Assembly: GCA_013374505.1 (NCBI GenBank)
Contig: QENJ01000283.1
Coordinates: 1 to 6,065 of the forward strand
DNA length: 6,065 bases
Direction: 5' to 3'
Source of the DNA: Candidatus Methanophagaceae archaeon
Lineage (GTDB): Archaea; Halobacteriota; Syntropharchaeia; Alkanophagales; Methanospirareceae
In this document: one piece after another, positions 1-6,065 of the stretch
How the letters are laid out: every line of letters begins with the position of its first letter
How positions within the stretch are numbered: the stretch's first letter is position 1
The notes under the pieces: generated by a model
The model's database searches: none
What the model saw: the letters and a program-made list of their open reading frames with translations, nothing else
Told to the model about the DNA's origin: nothing
Translations under genes and position numbers: made by a program

Positions 1-353
1 AAAATATCGAAAACATCCGCTTCAGTAAGCGCATAATATTCATGTGATAACAAGTTTCTGTAAAAGACAAGATCCGCTATTTTTTTCTCTAATTCTCTCT
101 CGATAATACCAGTTTTTGCCAACAACCTAAATATATCTTTATAGGAGGAAGGCATCCCGAAATTATTTGCCATGACTATTTCATTCCCTAAATCAATAGT
201 TCGGTTGAGAATAGAAAATAATACCATTGATAGCGCGTAAAAATTTCTTTTGTTTTCTATATCCGCTATTTCTTTGATTTCCAGTTCTTCCAAATCTCTA
301 AAGTATTTTTCGAGATCGCTAACTATTTTCGCGATTCGCACTATATCATACAT
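1..353 (-). CDS. hepT: HepT-like HEPN-domain RNase toxin, C-terminus cut by window edge
   Basis: Partial gene with 117 codons readable and no stop before position 1. It starts at ATG 353, preceded by a good Shine-Dalgarno-like AGGTG about six bases upstream, and overlaps the end of the MntA gene by 8 bases, so translation is probably coupled. The protein is an all-helical HEPN (DUF86) type. Residues 99-106 read RNLLSHEY, an exact match to the RX4HXY signature: Arg99 and His104 would form the RNase site and Tyr106 is the position that MntA AMPylates in characterised pairs. HepT is known as an RNase that cleaves RNA or tRNA and is silenced by its partner. The active-site motif is intact, so the toxin looks functional as far as it can be read; HepT proteins are usually about 130-145 residues, so only a short tail is missing. 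The gene is AT-rich, with about 33% G+C in the first 120 bases. Confidence 0.9.
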   Translation of the reverse strand, partial: MYDIVRIAKIVSDLEKYFRDLEELEIKEIADIENKRNFYALSMVLFSILNRTIDLGNEIVMANNFGMPSSYKDIFRLLAKTGIIERELEKKIADLVFYRNLLSHEYYALTEADVFDI

Positions 354-768
354 CCTTTCCACCTATGCCCAAGATGCGATAACAATACGCATAGATTATC
401 GGCTGAAAGTCTAAATATGCTTTGAGTGTATTTGCTTTAACCCTTTGTAATTTCAAAGCATCTTTTTTATACAATAGTTTACCTTCGTTTATAACTCGAA
501 ATCTTATACTCAGCGGTAGGTCCCAGAAGAGAGCTAGGTCTATTTTTTTGGATGAATTGCTTAATATCTCTTCCTTTACTCCTTTTGAAATGTTGCGTTC
601 TGTAACCACACAGAGGTCAATATCAGAAAAAGGCTTTATACTACCTCTGGCATAAGAGCCGAAGAGGTATATTGCCTCAACCTTTTTATTGTTTTTTAAT
701 TCATCTATTATCTCATCAGTTCTGCACCAGTCCCGCCCTTTTATTCCAGTTATCTGTGATTTTTCCAT
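346..768 (-). CDS. mntA: MntA-like minimal nucleotidyltransferase antitoxin
   Basis: This 140-residue protein belongs to the minimal nucleotidyltransferase (MNT) family of the polymerase-beta fold. Gly37-Ser38, then ten residues, then Asp49-x-Asp51 fits GSX10DXD exactly; the core reads LFGSYARGSIKPFSDIDL. Asp77 in KKIDLAL is a plausible third catalytic carboxylate. Family members transfer AMP from ATP to a tyrosine of the cognate HepT, which inactivates the RNase. The gene directly precedes and overlaps hepT, the standard arrangement for this pair. The ATG at 768 is the only clear start; its upstream region (CCGAGAATCAAAA) carries only a weak ribosome site. The N-terminal 30 residues form a helical extension before the nucleotidyltransferase strand, also seen in longer members. 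G+C is about 30% in sampled lines, lower than in the genes to the right, which fits a mobile toxin-antitoxin cassette. Confidence 0.92.
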   Translation of the reverse strand: MEKSQITGIKGRDWCRTDEIIDELKNNKKVEAIYLFGSYARGSIKPFSDIDLCVVTERNISKGVKEEILSNSSKKIDLALFWDLPLSIRFRVINEGKLLYKKDALKLQRVKANTLKAYLDFQPIIYAYCYRILGIGGKDV

Positions 769-785
769 TTTTGATTCTCGGTTTC

Positions 786-854
786 AATTAAGTGGATGAG
801 AATTAAGTGAATGTGTTGGTGAGTTGATGTGTATTACCCATTTCCTCATCTACT
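786..854. repeat. Tandem 15-mer with imperfect inverted repeat
   Basis: Two adjacent 15-base units at 786-800 and 801-815 begin with AATTAAGTG and match at 13 of 15 positions. The stretch 791-800 can also pair with 845-854 (ten pairs including one G-U), enclosing a 44-base loop. It lies between the stop of the 866-1375 gene and the start of mntA. It could be a transcript-end or regulatory structure, or simply degenerate repeat sequence; no U-tract follows the stem on the coding strand, so I do not call it a terminator. Confidence 0.4.
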
Positions 855-865
855 GATTCACCCAT

Positions 866-1375
866 TCACCACACCGTCCCCAACCAAAAGATGTAGTCAG
901 GATCACTCAACCAGTACCTTAGCGAAGGTGCCCAAACAAACAAATTCGTTTTTTCGCCTTTTTCAAGCATTACAACCGCTTTCTTAAAACCTCTTTTAAA
1001 TATGCGCATACCTTTCGTCTCTTTCAACAGATCAACAAGAGCCAGTAGTTTCTCCACGAGCGTTCCGTTAACTACGTTACCACTGCGTTTCGCGTACCAA
1101 AGCGAAGCTCTGTACAGTGCTTTGTCTAAGAATCTCAGTTTTCTCCAGTTACCGTTTCTCTGGCCTTTTTTGAAGCGAGCAAGAAGCTCCTTGTAGGTTA
1201 TGCCTGTGCTTAACATGCTATATCCCTTTTGATTTAGTACATATAAATGTAGCCCGGTTATTGCGTTATGGGTATTCACGAATTCCACAGTTAATCGGAC
1301 AAGCTCAATATATTTCAAACTGATGTCGGGACTCACAACGCGGATATAAGCTGGGCATTCTTTTGGCCGGTTCAT
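866..1375 (-). CDS. Uncharacterised basic helical protein, 169 residues
   Basis: I do not recognise a named family. The open frame extends upstream to 1522, but its first 49 codons overlap the permease gene and look like out-of-frame sequence. ATG 1375 (MNRPKECPAYIRVV) is the more natural start: it lies 44 bases after the permease stop and has purine-rich GAAAAGAG about four bases upstream. There is no signal peptide or membrane segment, so it is probably cytoplasmic. The middle (about residues 70-140) is rich in Lys and Arg and predicted-looking helices, with phrases such as NWRKLRFLDKALYRASLWYA. The C-terminus is aromatic, ending in DPDYIFWLGTVW. The uninterrupted, well-structured sequence suggests a real gene. 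The short gap allows co-transcription with the permease, but a functional link is not shown. Confidence 0.65.
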   Translation of the reverse strand: MNRPKECPAYIRVVSPDISLKYIELVRLTVEFVNTHNAITGLHLYVLNQKGYSMLSTGITYKELLARFKKGQRNGNWRKLRFLDKALYRASLWYAKRSGNVVNGTLVEKLLALVDLLKETKGMRIFKRGFKKAVVMLEKGEKTNLFVWAPSLRYWLSDPDYIFWLGTVW

Positions 1376-1419
1376 ACCGCTCTTTTCTATTCTTCTGCTA
1401 CCCACATCTCCGCAGCCCT

Positions 1420-2264
1420 TTAAATCCTTTCTGCAACCCGGGTCTCCGTTAAGTGAAATACAACCAGGCACACAATAAAAACAATAACGGACATAACACT
1501 TGCGATTAAATAGCCGTTCCATTCGGAGATCGTGCCCGTCAGTACAAGGTCTCTTGGTGCTAAAACTAAATAATATAACGGATTGTAGTTTGTAAGAGTA
1601 GCAAGTATTCCGGTTGTCGGTTTCACGTACAACACAGGCGTCAAGAACAGTAAAAAAGTCAACAGTAGTGATAGTACGTTTCCAATGTCCCGCACAATAC
1701 CATTAAAAAGCGCTAACATAAAGCCAAGCCCAAGCGTAAGTAGCATGAGAGGGATTATCACGATTGGCACTAATAATGTTGCTATACTCGGTGCATCCAA
1801 TAGCAAACAAACAATATACACACAAAAACGAACTGAATAAGAAATGTTACTATTGACCGCCCGGTAGAAGCAATCACCAATGATTTCTTAGAGAAATTGA
1901 TCTTCGTTAGCATTGCCCCTGCGCTTACAAGCGAATTTGAACACGCAACCACCCCGGTTGCAAACAACTGCCAGAACGCCATGCCAAGTAACGCATAAAT
2001 CGGATACGGCACATCAATCTCGCCGATGTTAAATATTCCCGATTGGTTCAACACAATAAACGTGCCAACACTGACAAGCGGTACGATAAGCACCCATAAG
2101 ATGCCGATAAAAGATTGCTTATAAACAGCAATAAAGTCACGTTTGAATAATTGGTAGGTGAGCCATTTGTTATTCTTAACTTCGTTGAATATCTCGCGGA
2201 AAAGGGAGATATACCCTTTCTTCAGCGAGTTGTCGGGTTCGTATGTTGTTATGGTTTCGGGCAT
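1420..2264 (-). pseudogene. ABC-2 type polysaccharide/O-antigen exporter permease (Wzm-like), frameshifted
   Basis: Two overlapping frames together encode one ABC-2 membrane permease, the inner-membrane channel subunit that exports lipid-linked polysaccharide with an ATPase partner. The N-terminal part (down to 1782) has a cytoplasmic helix, then segments around SFIGILWVLIVPL and YALLGMAFWQLFATG, then FLIQFVFVCILFVC. The C-terminal part (1821 to 1420) continues with LLVPIVIIPLMLLTLGLGF, VLSLLLTFLLFLTPVLYV, the typical YNPLYYLVLAPRDLV block and a final membrane segment. The span is 845 bases, one short of 282 codons, so a single missing base between about 1782 and 1821 explains the break; adding it gives a normal 281-residue permease. 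ATG 2264 is preferred because GTGA lies five bases upstream; GTG 2273 is an alternative. The sequence otherwise shows no decay, so either a recent mutation or a sequencing error is possible. No ATPase gene is in the window. Confidence 0.85.
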
Positions 2265-2278
2265 GTGTTTCACTTCGG

Positions 2279-2298
2279 TTTATAAAATAAAATATATA
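2279..2298 (-). promoter_or_regulatory. Possible archaeal TATA-type promoter for the permease gene
   Basis: Twenty consecutive A/T bases (TATATATTTTATTTTATAAA on the minus strand) lie 15-34 bases upstream of the preferred permease start at 2264. Archaeal TATA boxes sit about 25 bases before the transcription start, so a box here would give a very short leader or a leaderless transcript. A second candidate, TTTATAGTTATAA at 2307-2319, would give a longer leader containing the GTGA ribosome site. The choice cannot be made from sequence alone. Confidence 0.3.
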
Positions 2299-2423
2299 CG
2301 CATTGCTTATAACTATAAAGTACACGGTTGTCATAGAAGAAATAACTTCCACGTGAAAATCATTTAGCACATGTACCTAAAAAATAACCCACGACAGGCA
2401 CGAGATAAGATTCGTGTGCGCCC

Positions 2424-2491
2424 GTTTTTTTTTTTTTTTTTTGGTGGTTTGTTTTTTTTTTGTTGTGTTTTTTTGTGTTTTTTTTTTTGTT
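2424..2491. repeat. 68-base G/T-only low-complexity tract
   Basis: On the plus strand this stretch holds 56 T and 12 G and no A or C, including uninterrupted T runs of 18, 10, 7 and 11. It lies in the 2274-2566 gap, 75 bases beyond the protease stop, and on the protease's coding strand it reads as A and C only. Archaeal terminators need T-runs on the coding strand, so this is the wrong orientation to end the protease transcript. The rest of the gap shows no convincing gene; open frames through the tract encode only poly-Phe or poly-Lys and are spurious. Confidence 0.85.
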
Positions 2492-2566
2492 ATAGCTTTG
2501 TTTGGTATTTCGGGCTCGCACATGTGGGAAGAGTCGGTAACTGGTATGGTACCCTACATCTATGTA

Positions 2567-5500
2567 CTACCCTGTTTTCCCGCGAACAAACGCACAATCT
2601 TCGTCAAATACCTGCACGTCTGGTCCCGTCTCATTGCACCATCCGGAAACGTTCACGCCGTTCCTGCCTTTTCCTATCCGGGTTTTACGTGCATCGAATT
2701 CTATCGTGACGCTCTGGCTATACTCAAGTGGACCTGCAAAGTTCCAGTAAAGCGTAGTAGTCCCATTGGGATTGTTATTGATTACATCAGGTGTAACTGT
2801 CGCATTGTCCGCGTATTCAAAACCATCAGACAGCGTGTCATTGGCCACAATACTCGTCAGATTGTAATCTCCGCTGTTATTTAGCCATATACGGAATCGC
2901 ACGACATCACTCACATTCGCCTGGATTGCATCTGCCCATTCGCTGGTCTTTGTGTTCCAAACGGTCTTGTGTACCTCTATGGCTATGGCAGGGCATTCTT
3001 GACATTTCACATAAGATTCCTTACAATTGTTCTTCTCGTCACTCTCGGTGACTATCTCTTTGTCATCAGCACAAACTTTGACACTAACAGTCGTGCCGCA
3101 TGGACAATCAAAGGGACCTACTGTGTTTGTGTAGAACTCACCTGCTGACAGTGCACTAACAGGGTCAGTTGCAACTTCGACATCAGCAATATAGATATTG
3201 GTCGTACTTGCTCCTGCATCTTCTTCACCGATGTTGCAAACCGTGTATGTCACCGTGAAGGTACTATTGCCGAGCGGTGTCTCGAACTTCTCGGTCACTG
3301 TGAGGTCGGCAGGCTTATTGTAGCCCCCAAATAGCGGTATATCCCCCGCCTTACCCCAGGTGAACCTTATGTCCGCGCTTTGGTCTCTATCCGTATCTAT
3401 GTACCAACTCCCACTCCTGAATAATACCCCATCATCGTGTCCATCCCTATTGTAGTCACAATCTTCGTCAAACACCTGCACCTGTGGATCTGTCTCGTTA
3501 CACCACGCAGAAACATTCACGGAATTCCGATCTTTTCCGCCTGATATTTTCCGTGCATCAAACTCTATTGTGATAATATCCTGACAACACCCCACAGGAC
3601 CAGTAACGCTCCAGTAGAGCGTAGTCGTACCATCCGCATTAGTCACAACCTCATTTGGATTAACACTCGCATTATCTGCATATTCCAAACCATCCGACAA
3701 CGTATCATTAACCACAATATCCGTTAGATTACAACATCCACCACTATTATGCACCCATATCTTGAACCGCACGACATCACTAACATTCGCTAAAATCACA
3801 TCTTCCCACTCACCTGTCTTCAAGTCCCGAACAGTCTTATGTACTTCTATCACAGGCTTTGGACATTTCCACTCGTTCTCCATGCAGTTATTCGTCTCGT
3901 CTGTCTCGACAACCGCCCCATTGCAGTCGGCACAGACCGTGACATAAACAGTTGAGCCACAGGGACAGTCGAAAGGACCAACAGTATTGGTGTAGCTAGC
4001 ACCCGCAGACAATCCTGGTACAGAGTCCACTAAGACCTCTTCACCATCAATGTAAATACCGGTATTGCTTTCGCCCATATCACAACCCCAAATGTTTTCT
4101 ATGGTGTACGTTACACGGAACCCACCTTCAACATTCTCCTCATATTTGCTGGTAATCGTTAGATCCGACATTGTTGAGATCAAAACCTCCGCTTCCAGCT
4201 TCACATCATCAACGAACCACCCCTCGTAGTCATTATTCGCAGCGTCCACCGTATCAAAACAGAATCGTATCATAACCTCTTCACCCACATAATCATTAAG
4301 ACTTACAGATATATCCCCCTGCATATCACTATGAAGTTGCATTAACACTTCCCAGGTTGATCCAGCATCTGTAGAAATATCCACCAGCTTCTTATCGCGT
4401 GTAGTGCCAGTATCTTCAGTCACCCAATACGTCCAGAAGTTTAGTGTTGCGTCCACGGCACCCGTTAAATCTATCGGCTTTGATACCAAACATCCTGAGT
4501 TTGCACTTCCAGTATCGTAATCACCAGTTGCTTCCTGTCCGTACCACCAGCTATGCGTTGGACTATTAGATCGGTCTGTAGTTATATGCCACAACCCGTT
4601 TTCTGTCCAGTACGATCCACTCCAACCTATGCTTTCCACGGTATCATTTACTAACTCAACTGTCTGTGTTTCTGGTACAGGTCCTGACGTATCCATCACC
4701 ACAAGTGCATAATGGTATTTCTCGAGGTCTCCATACTCAACGTAGGCATAGCCACTCATTCCCCAACCAGAACCCCAGCTATTCTTAATAATCCAACAGC
4801 CGTTGGAACCACAGTTGTCATCGTATCCCACGAGCATTACACAGTGGTTTGCACTATCCCCAAATCCGTCTGATGACCATACAGGCTCGTATACCCCACC
4901 AGTATAGTAACAGAAGTCATCATATACATTAAGTATCACAACCATTGGACCATGAATTACAACTAGATACTTGTAGCCCTCAGTCGTATGCGCAGAGGGA
5001 TAACCGAGCTGCCCAAACGTCCATACCCGGTCCTGCCAATCAGGGCATTTGTTGCTACACGGGAGGTCATCATTTGCCTGATATGGAAAACAAGCATCAT
5101 CCGGGACACCTTCAGCCTTGATGTGAGATAAAGCAGAGCTAGGCCAGCCGCCATTGCAACCCCAGCCACCACTTAAGCACGAAAGAATCTTCTGCTCTGA
5201 GGCGTCAAAGTCTATCGTGGGATCGTTTGCATCTATATTTATCTGCGTCTCAAAAGCTGCGGTTGCACCAAATATCCAGCAACTGCCACAGGAGCCCTGA
5301 CTCTCGACTGGTGTCACCCAGTTCTGCCCGCCCTTATTACGCCAGTCAAACGACGTGCCGGCAGAAACATTATTAGAAGAGCTTAATGCCACAGCATCCT
5401 CAGGTATTTCACCTATTTCCGCTCCAAACAGCATCTTCTTCTCTTCTACTGAGAGTTCGGAAACGGATGTTATACCTACGGTCCAGTTAGCGCCTTTATC

Positions 5501-6058
5501 CTGTATCGAGTCTCTGATTTCTGCTCGGACTATTTTTTGATACTCCGCTAACGGCAAATACGCCTTAGTTGTATCTTCGGTAATGTTATGCTGGGCAGCC
5601 CCTAGTTCATCACACCCAGTCTCATTTCCAGCGTAATCGCTTCCACAGCGGCCATCTTGACATGGTCCTCCTATTATGTTCGTGCTATTAGTTTTCGTGA
5701 TGTTACTCTGGTTGTTTCCAGTATCACACGCTTTATCCGTGTTTTTCAGATAATTGTTTTCGACCAAAATGTTAGCGGACGAGTTTAGCACGATACCAGT
5801 TCCATTGTTGCTCTCAATCTGATTGTCAAGAACACAGTTATCTGTGCAAGAAAGGATACCTGCCCCATCCTCCTGGTTGTGATGGAGAGTATTGTTAATA
5901 AGAGAATTGTTCTGCGAAGGCTCCATCAATATTCCATCAGATGAGTTAGCTGTAGGTACGGCCAACGCGAGAGGTATAACCGCCCCGAATGCTGCCGCCA
6001 CCACTAATATAGTTAGACAAAATACCAAACATTTTCCCATTTTTCCCATTTTTTTCAT
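2567..6058 (-). CDS. Secreted papain-family (C1A) cysteine protease with NosD-type remnant, jelly roll and tandem CARDB-DUF11 modules
   Basis: This 1163-residue extracellular protease has, in order: a signal peptide (1-33, hydrophobic core 10-32, likely cleavage after ALA); a short parallel beta-helix remnant (about 40-160) ending like NosD proteins (NIIGG, SDYAGN); a propeptide-like stretch (165-235); the C1A domain (236-455); a MAM/immune-inhibitor-A-like jelly roll (466-622, closing WFVDDVKLE); CARDB 1 (629-730); DUF11 1 (735-865); a linker with a DxNxDGxxD loop at 868-875 and a WYID-type unit (876-915); CARDB 2 (916-1019); DUF11 2 (1024-1155). Catalytic residues are all present: Gln254 and Cys260 in QGSCGSCW, His405 in NHCVMLVGY, Asn426 in KNSWGSGWG, plus the family's GCNGG at 300-304. 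An active protease is therefore likely; the substrate is unknown. Many N-x-S/T sites suggest glycosylation. No C-terminal membrane anchor or sorting signal follows. ATGs at 6058, 6049 and 6040 are all possible starts; the upstream region is cut off. Confidence 0.93.
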   Translation of the reverse strand: MKKMGKMGKCLVFCLTILVVAAAFGAVIPLALAVPTANSSDGILMEPSQNNSLINNTLHHNQEDGAGILSCTDNCVLDNQIESNNGTGIVLNSSANILVENNYLKNTDKACDTGNNQSNITKTNSTNIIGGPCQDGRCGSDYAGNETGCDELGAAQHNITEDTTKAYLPLAEYQKIVRAEIRDSIQDKGANWTVGITSVSELSVEEKKMLFGAEIGEIPEDAVALSSSNNVSAGTSFDWRNKGGQNWVTPVESQGSCGSCWIFGATAAFETQINIDANDPTIDFDASEQKILSCLSGGWGCNGGWPSSALSHIKAEGVPDDACFPYQANDDLPCSNKCPDWQDRVWTFGQLGYPSAHTTEGYKYLVVIHGPMVVILNVYDDFCYYTGGVYEPVWSSDGFGDSANHCVMLVGYDDNCGSNGCWIIKNSWGSGWGMSGYAYVEYGDLEKYHYALVVMDTSGPVPETQTVELVNDTVESIGWSGSYWTENGLWHITTDRSNSPTHSWWYGQEATGDYDTGSANSGCLVSKPIDLTGAVDATLNFWTYWVTEDTGTTRDKKLVDISTDAGSTWEVLMQLHSDMQGDISVSLNDYVGEEVMIRFCFDTVDAANNDYEGWFVDDVKLEAEVLISTMSDLTITSKYEENVEGGFRVTYTIENIWGCDMGESNTGIYIDGEEVLVDSVPGLSAGASYTNTVGPFDCPCGSTVYVTVCADCNGAVVETDETNNCMENEWKCPKPVIEVHKTVRDLKTGEWEDVILANVSDVVRFKIWVHNSGGCCNLTDIVVNDTLSDGLEYADNASVNPNEVVTNADGTTTLYWSVTGPVGCCQDIITIEFDARKISGGKDRNSVNVSAWCNETDPQVQVFDEDCDYNRDGHDDGVLFRSGSWYIDTDRDQSADIRFTWGKAGDIPLFGGYNKPADLTVTEKFETPLGNSTFTVTYTVCNIGEEDAGASTTNIYIADVEVATDPVSALSAGEFYTNTVGPFDCPCGTTVSVKVCADDKEIVTESDEKNNCKESYVKCQECPAIAIEVHKTVWNTKTSEWADAIQANVSDVVRFRIWLNNSGDYNLTSIVANDTLSDGFEYADNATVTPDVINNNPNGTTTLYWNFAGPLEYSQSVTIEFDARKTRIGKGRNGVNVSGWCNETGPDVQVFDEDCAFVRGKTG
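2597..3310 (-). repeat. CARDB-DUF11 module, second copy
   Basis: Residues 917-1154 of the protease repeat the organisation of residues 631-866. Shared blocks include NTVGPFDCPCG, NVSDVVRF, NDTLSDG, EYADNA, TIEFDARK and VQVFDEDC. The DNA is clearly related but diverged, so the duplication is not recent. CARDB and DUF11 are beta-sandwich domains common in archaeal surface and secreted proteins, usually acting as spacers or adhesion modules. This copy has DY and YS where copy 1 has Cys-Cys pairs. Confidence 0.85.
3461..4168 (-). repeat. CARDB-DUF11 module, first copy
   Basis: This is the partner of the repeat at 2597-3310, covering protease residues 631-866. It carries two neighbouring-cysteine pairs in its DUF11 part (Cys775-Cys776 and Cys824-Cys825) that the second copy lacks. 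It is followed by a calcium-loop-like DYNRDGHDD and a single WYID-type unit that link it to the second module. Confidence 0.85.
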
Positions 6059-6065
6059 TTTTTTT

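Noticed and set aside
781..792. GTTTCAATTAAG resembling the end of a CRISPR repeat
   Set aside because: It occurs once only, with no regularly spaced copies or spacers in the window.
1376..1522. Upstream extension of the unknown basic protein to 1522
   Set aside because: It overlaps the well-supported C-terminal frame of the permease and has a Cys-rich, non-globular sequence; ATG 1375 has its own purine-rich upstream site.
2398..2442. Hairpin plus T18, resembling an intrinsic terminator on the plus strand
   Set aside because: The stem is only five or six pairs (CACGA/TCGTG), seven bases separate it from the T-run, and there is no plus-strand gene for it to terminate.
2360..2569. Amber (TAG) codon read as pyrrolysine with a 68-codon extension
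   Set aside because: No pyl genes are visible, and the extension passes through the A/C-only tract, which cannot contain stop codons, so openness is weak evidence. A TGG-to-TAG change explains the pattern better.
2371..2884. Overlapping plus-strand open frames rich in Phe
   Set aside because: They run through the poly-T tract and then antisense to the protease; no ribosome site or protein-like composition.
4963..5540. Small open frames on both strands within the protease gene
   Set aside because: They lie wholly inside the confirmed C1A domain coding sequence in other frames and have no independent support.

Overview
The window looks archaeal, most likely from an uncultured anaerobic euryarchaeon of the ANME-1/Methanosarcinales type. 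This rests on a very large secreted protein that combines a NosD-like beta-helix remnant, a papain-type protease, and CARDB and DUF11 modules, on an archaeal MntA/HepT toxin-antitoxin pair, and on Shine-Dalgarno-like sites with AT-rich promoter-like sequence. The lineage is inferred from protein style, not demonstrated. The odd length, the poly-T right end and a gene running off the left end suggest a whole short contig. All five genes lie on the minus strand, so transcription runs from right to left.

From right to left: (1) 2567-6058, a 1163-residue secreted C1A cysteine protease with an intact Gln/Cys/His/Asn active site, followed by a jelly-roll domain and two tandem CARDB-DUF11 modules. 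(2) 2274-2566, a gap with a 68-base tract containing only G and T on the plus strand (A and C on the coding strand). It may be low-complexity sequence or an assembly artefact. (3) 1420-2264, an ABC-2 type polysaccharide exporter permease (Wzm-like) broken by a single missing base near 1782-1821. (4) 866-1375, a basic 169-residue protein of unknown function. (5) 769-865, a short intergenic region with a tandem 15-mer and an imperfect inverted repeat. (6) 346-768 and 1-353, overlapping genes for an MntA nucleotidyltransferase antitoxin and a HepT HEPN RNase toxin; HepT is cut by the window edge.

The genes do not form one obvious pathway. Protease and permease are both cell-surface functions, but the exporter ATPase is absent from the window. 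The toxin-antitoxin pair is much more AT-rich than its neighbours (about 30-33% G+C in hand-counted lines, against about 38-55% elsewhere), which suggests acquisition. I do not see a clearly new system. The points most worth checking are the unusual protease architecture, its stop codon lying where a conserved tryptophan would be expected, and the nearby G/T-only tract.
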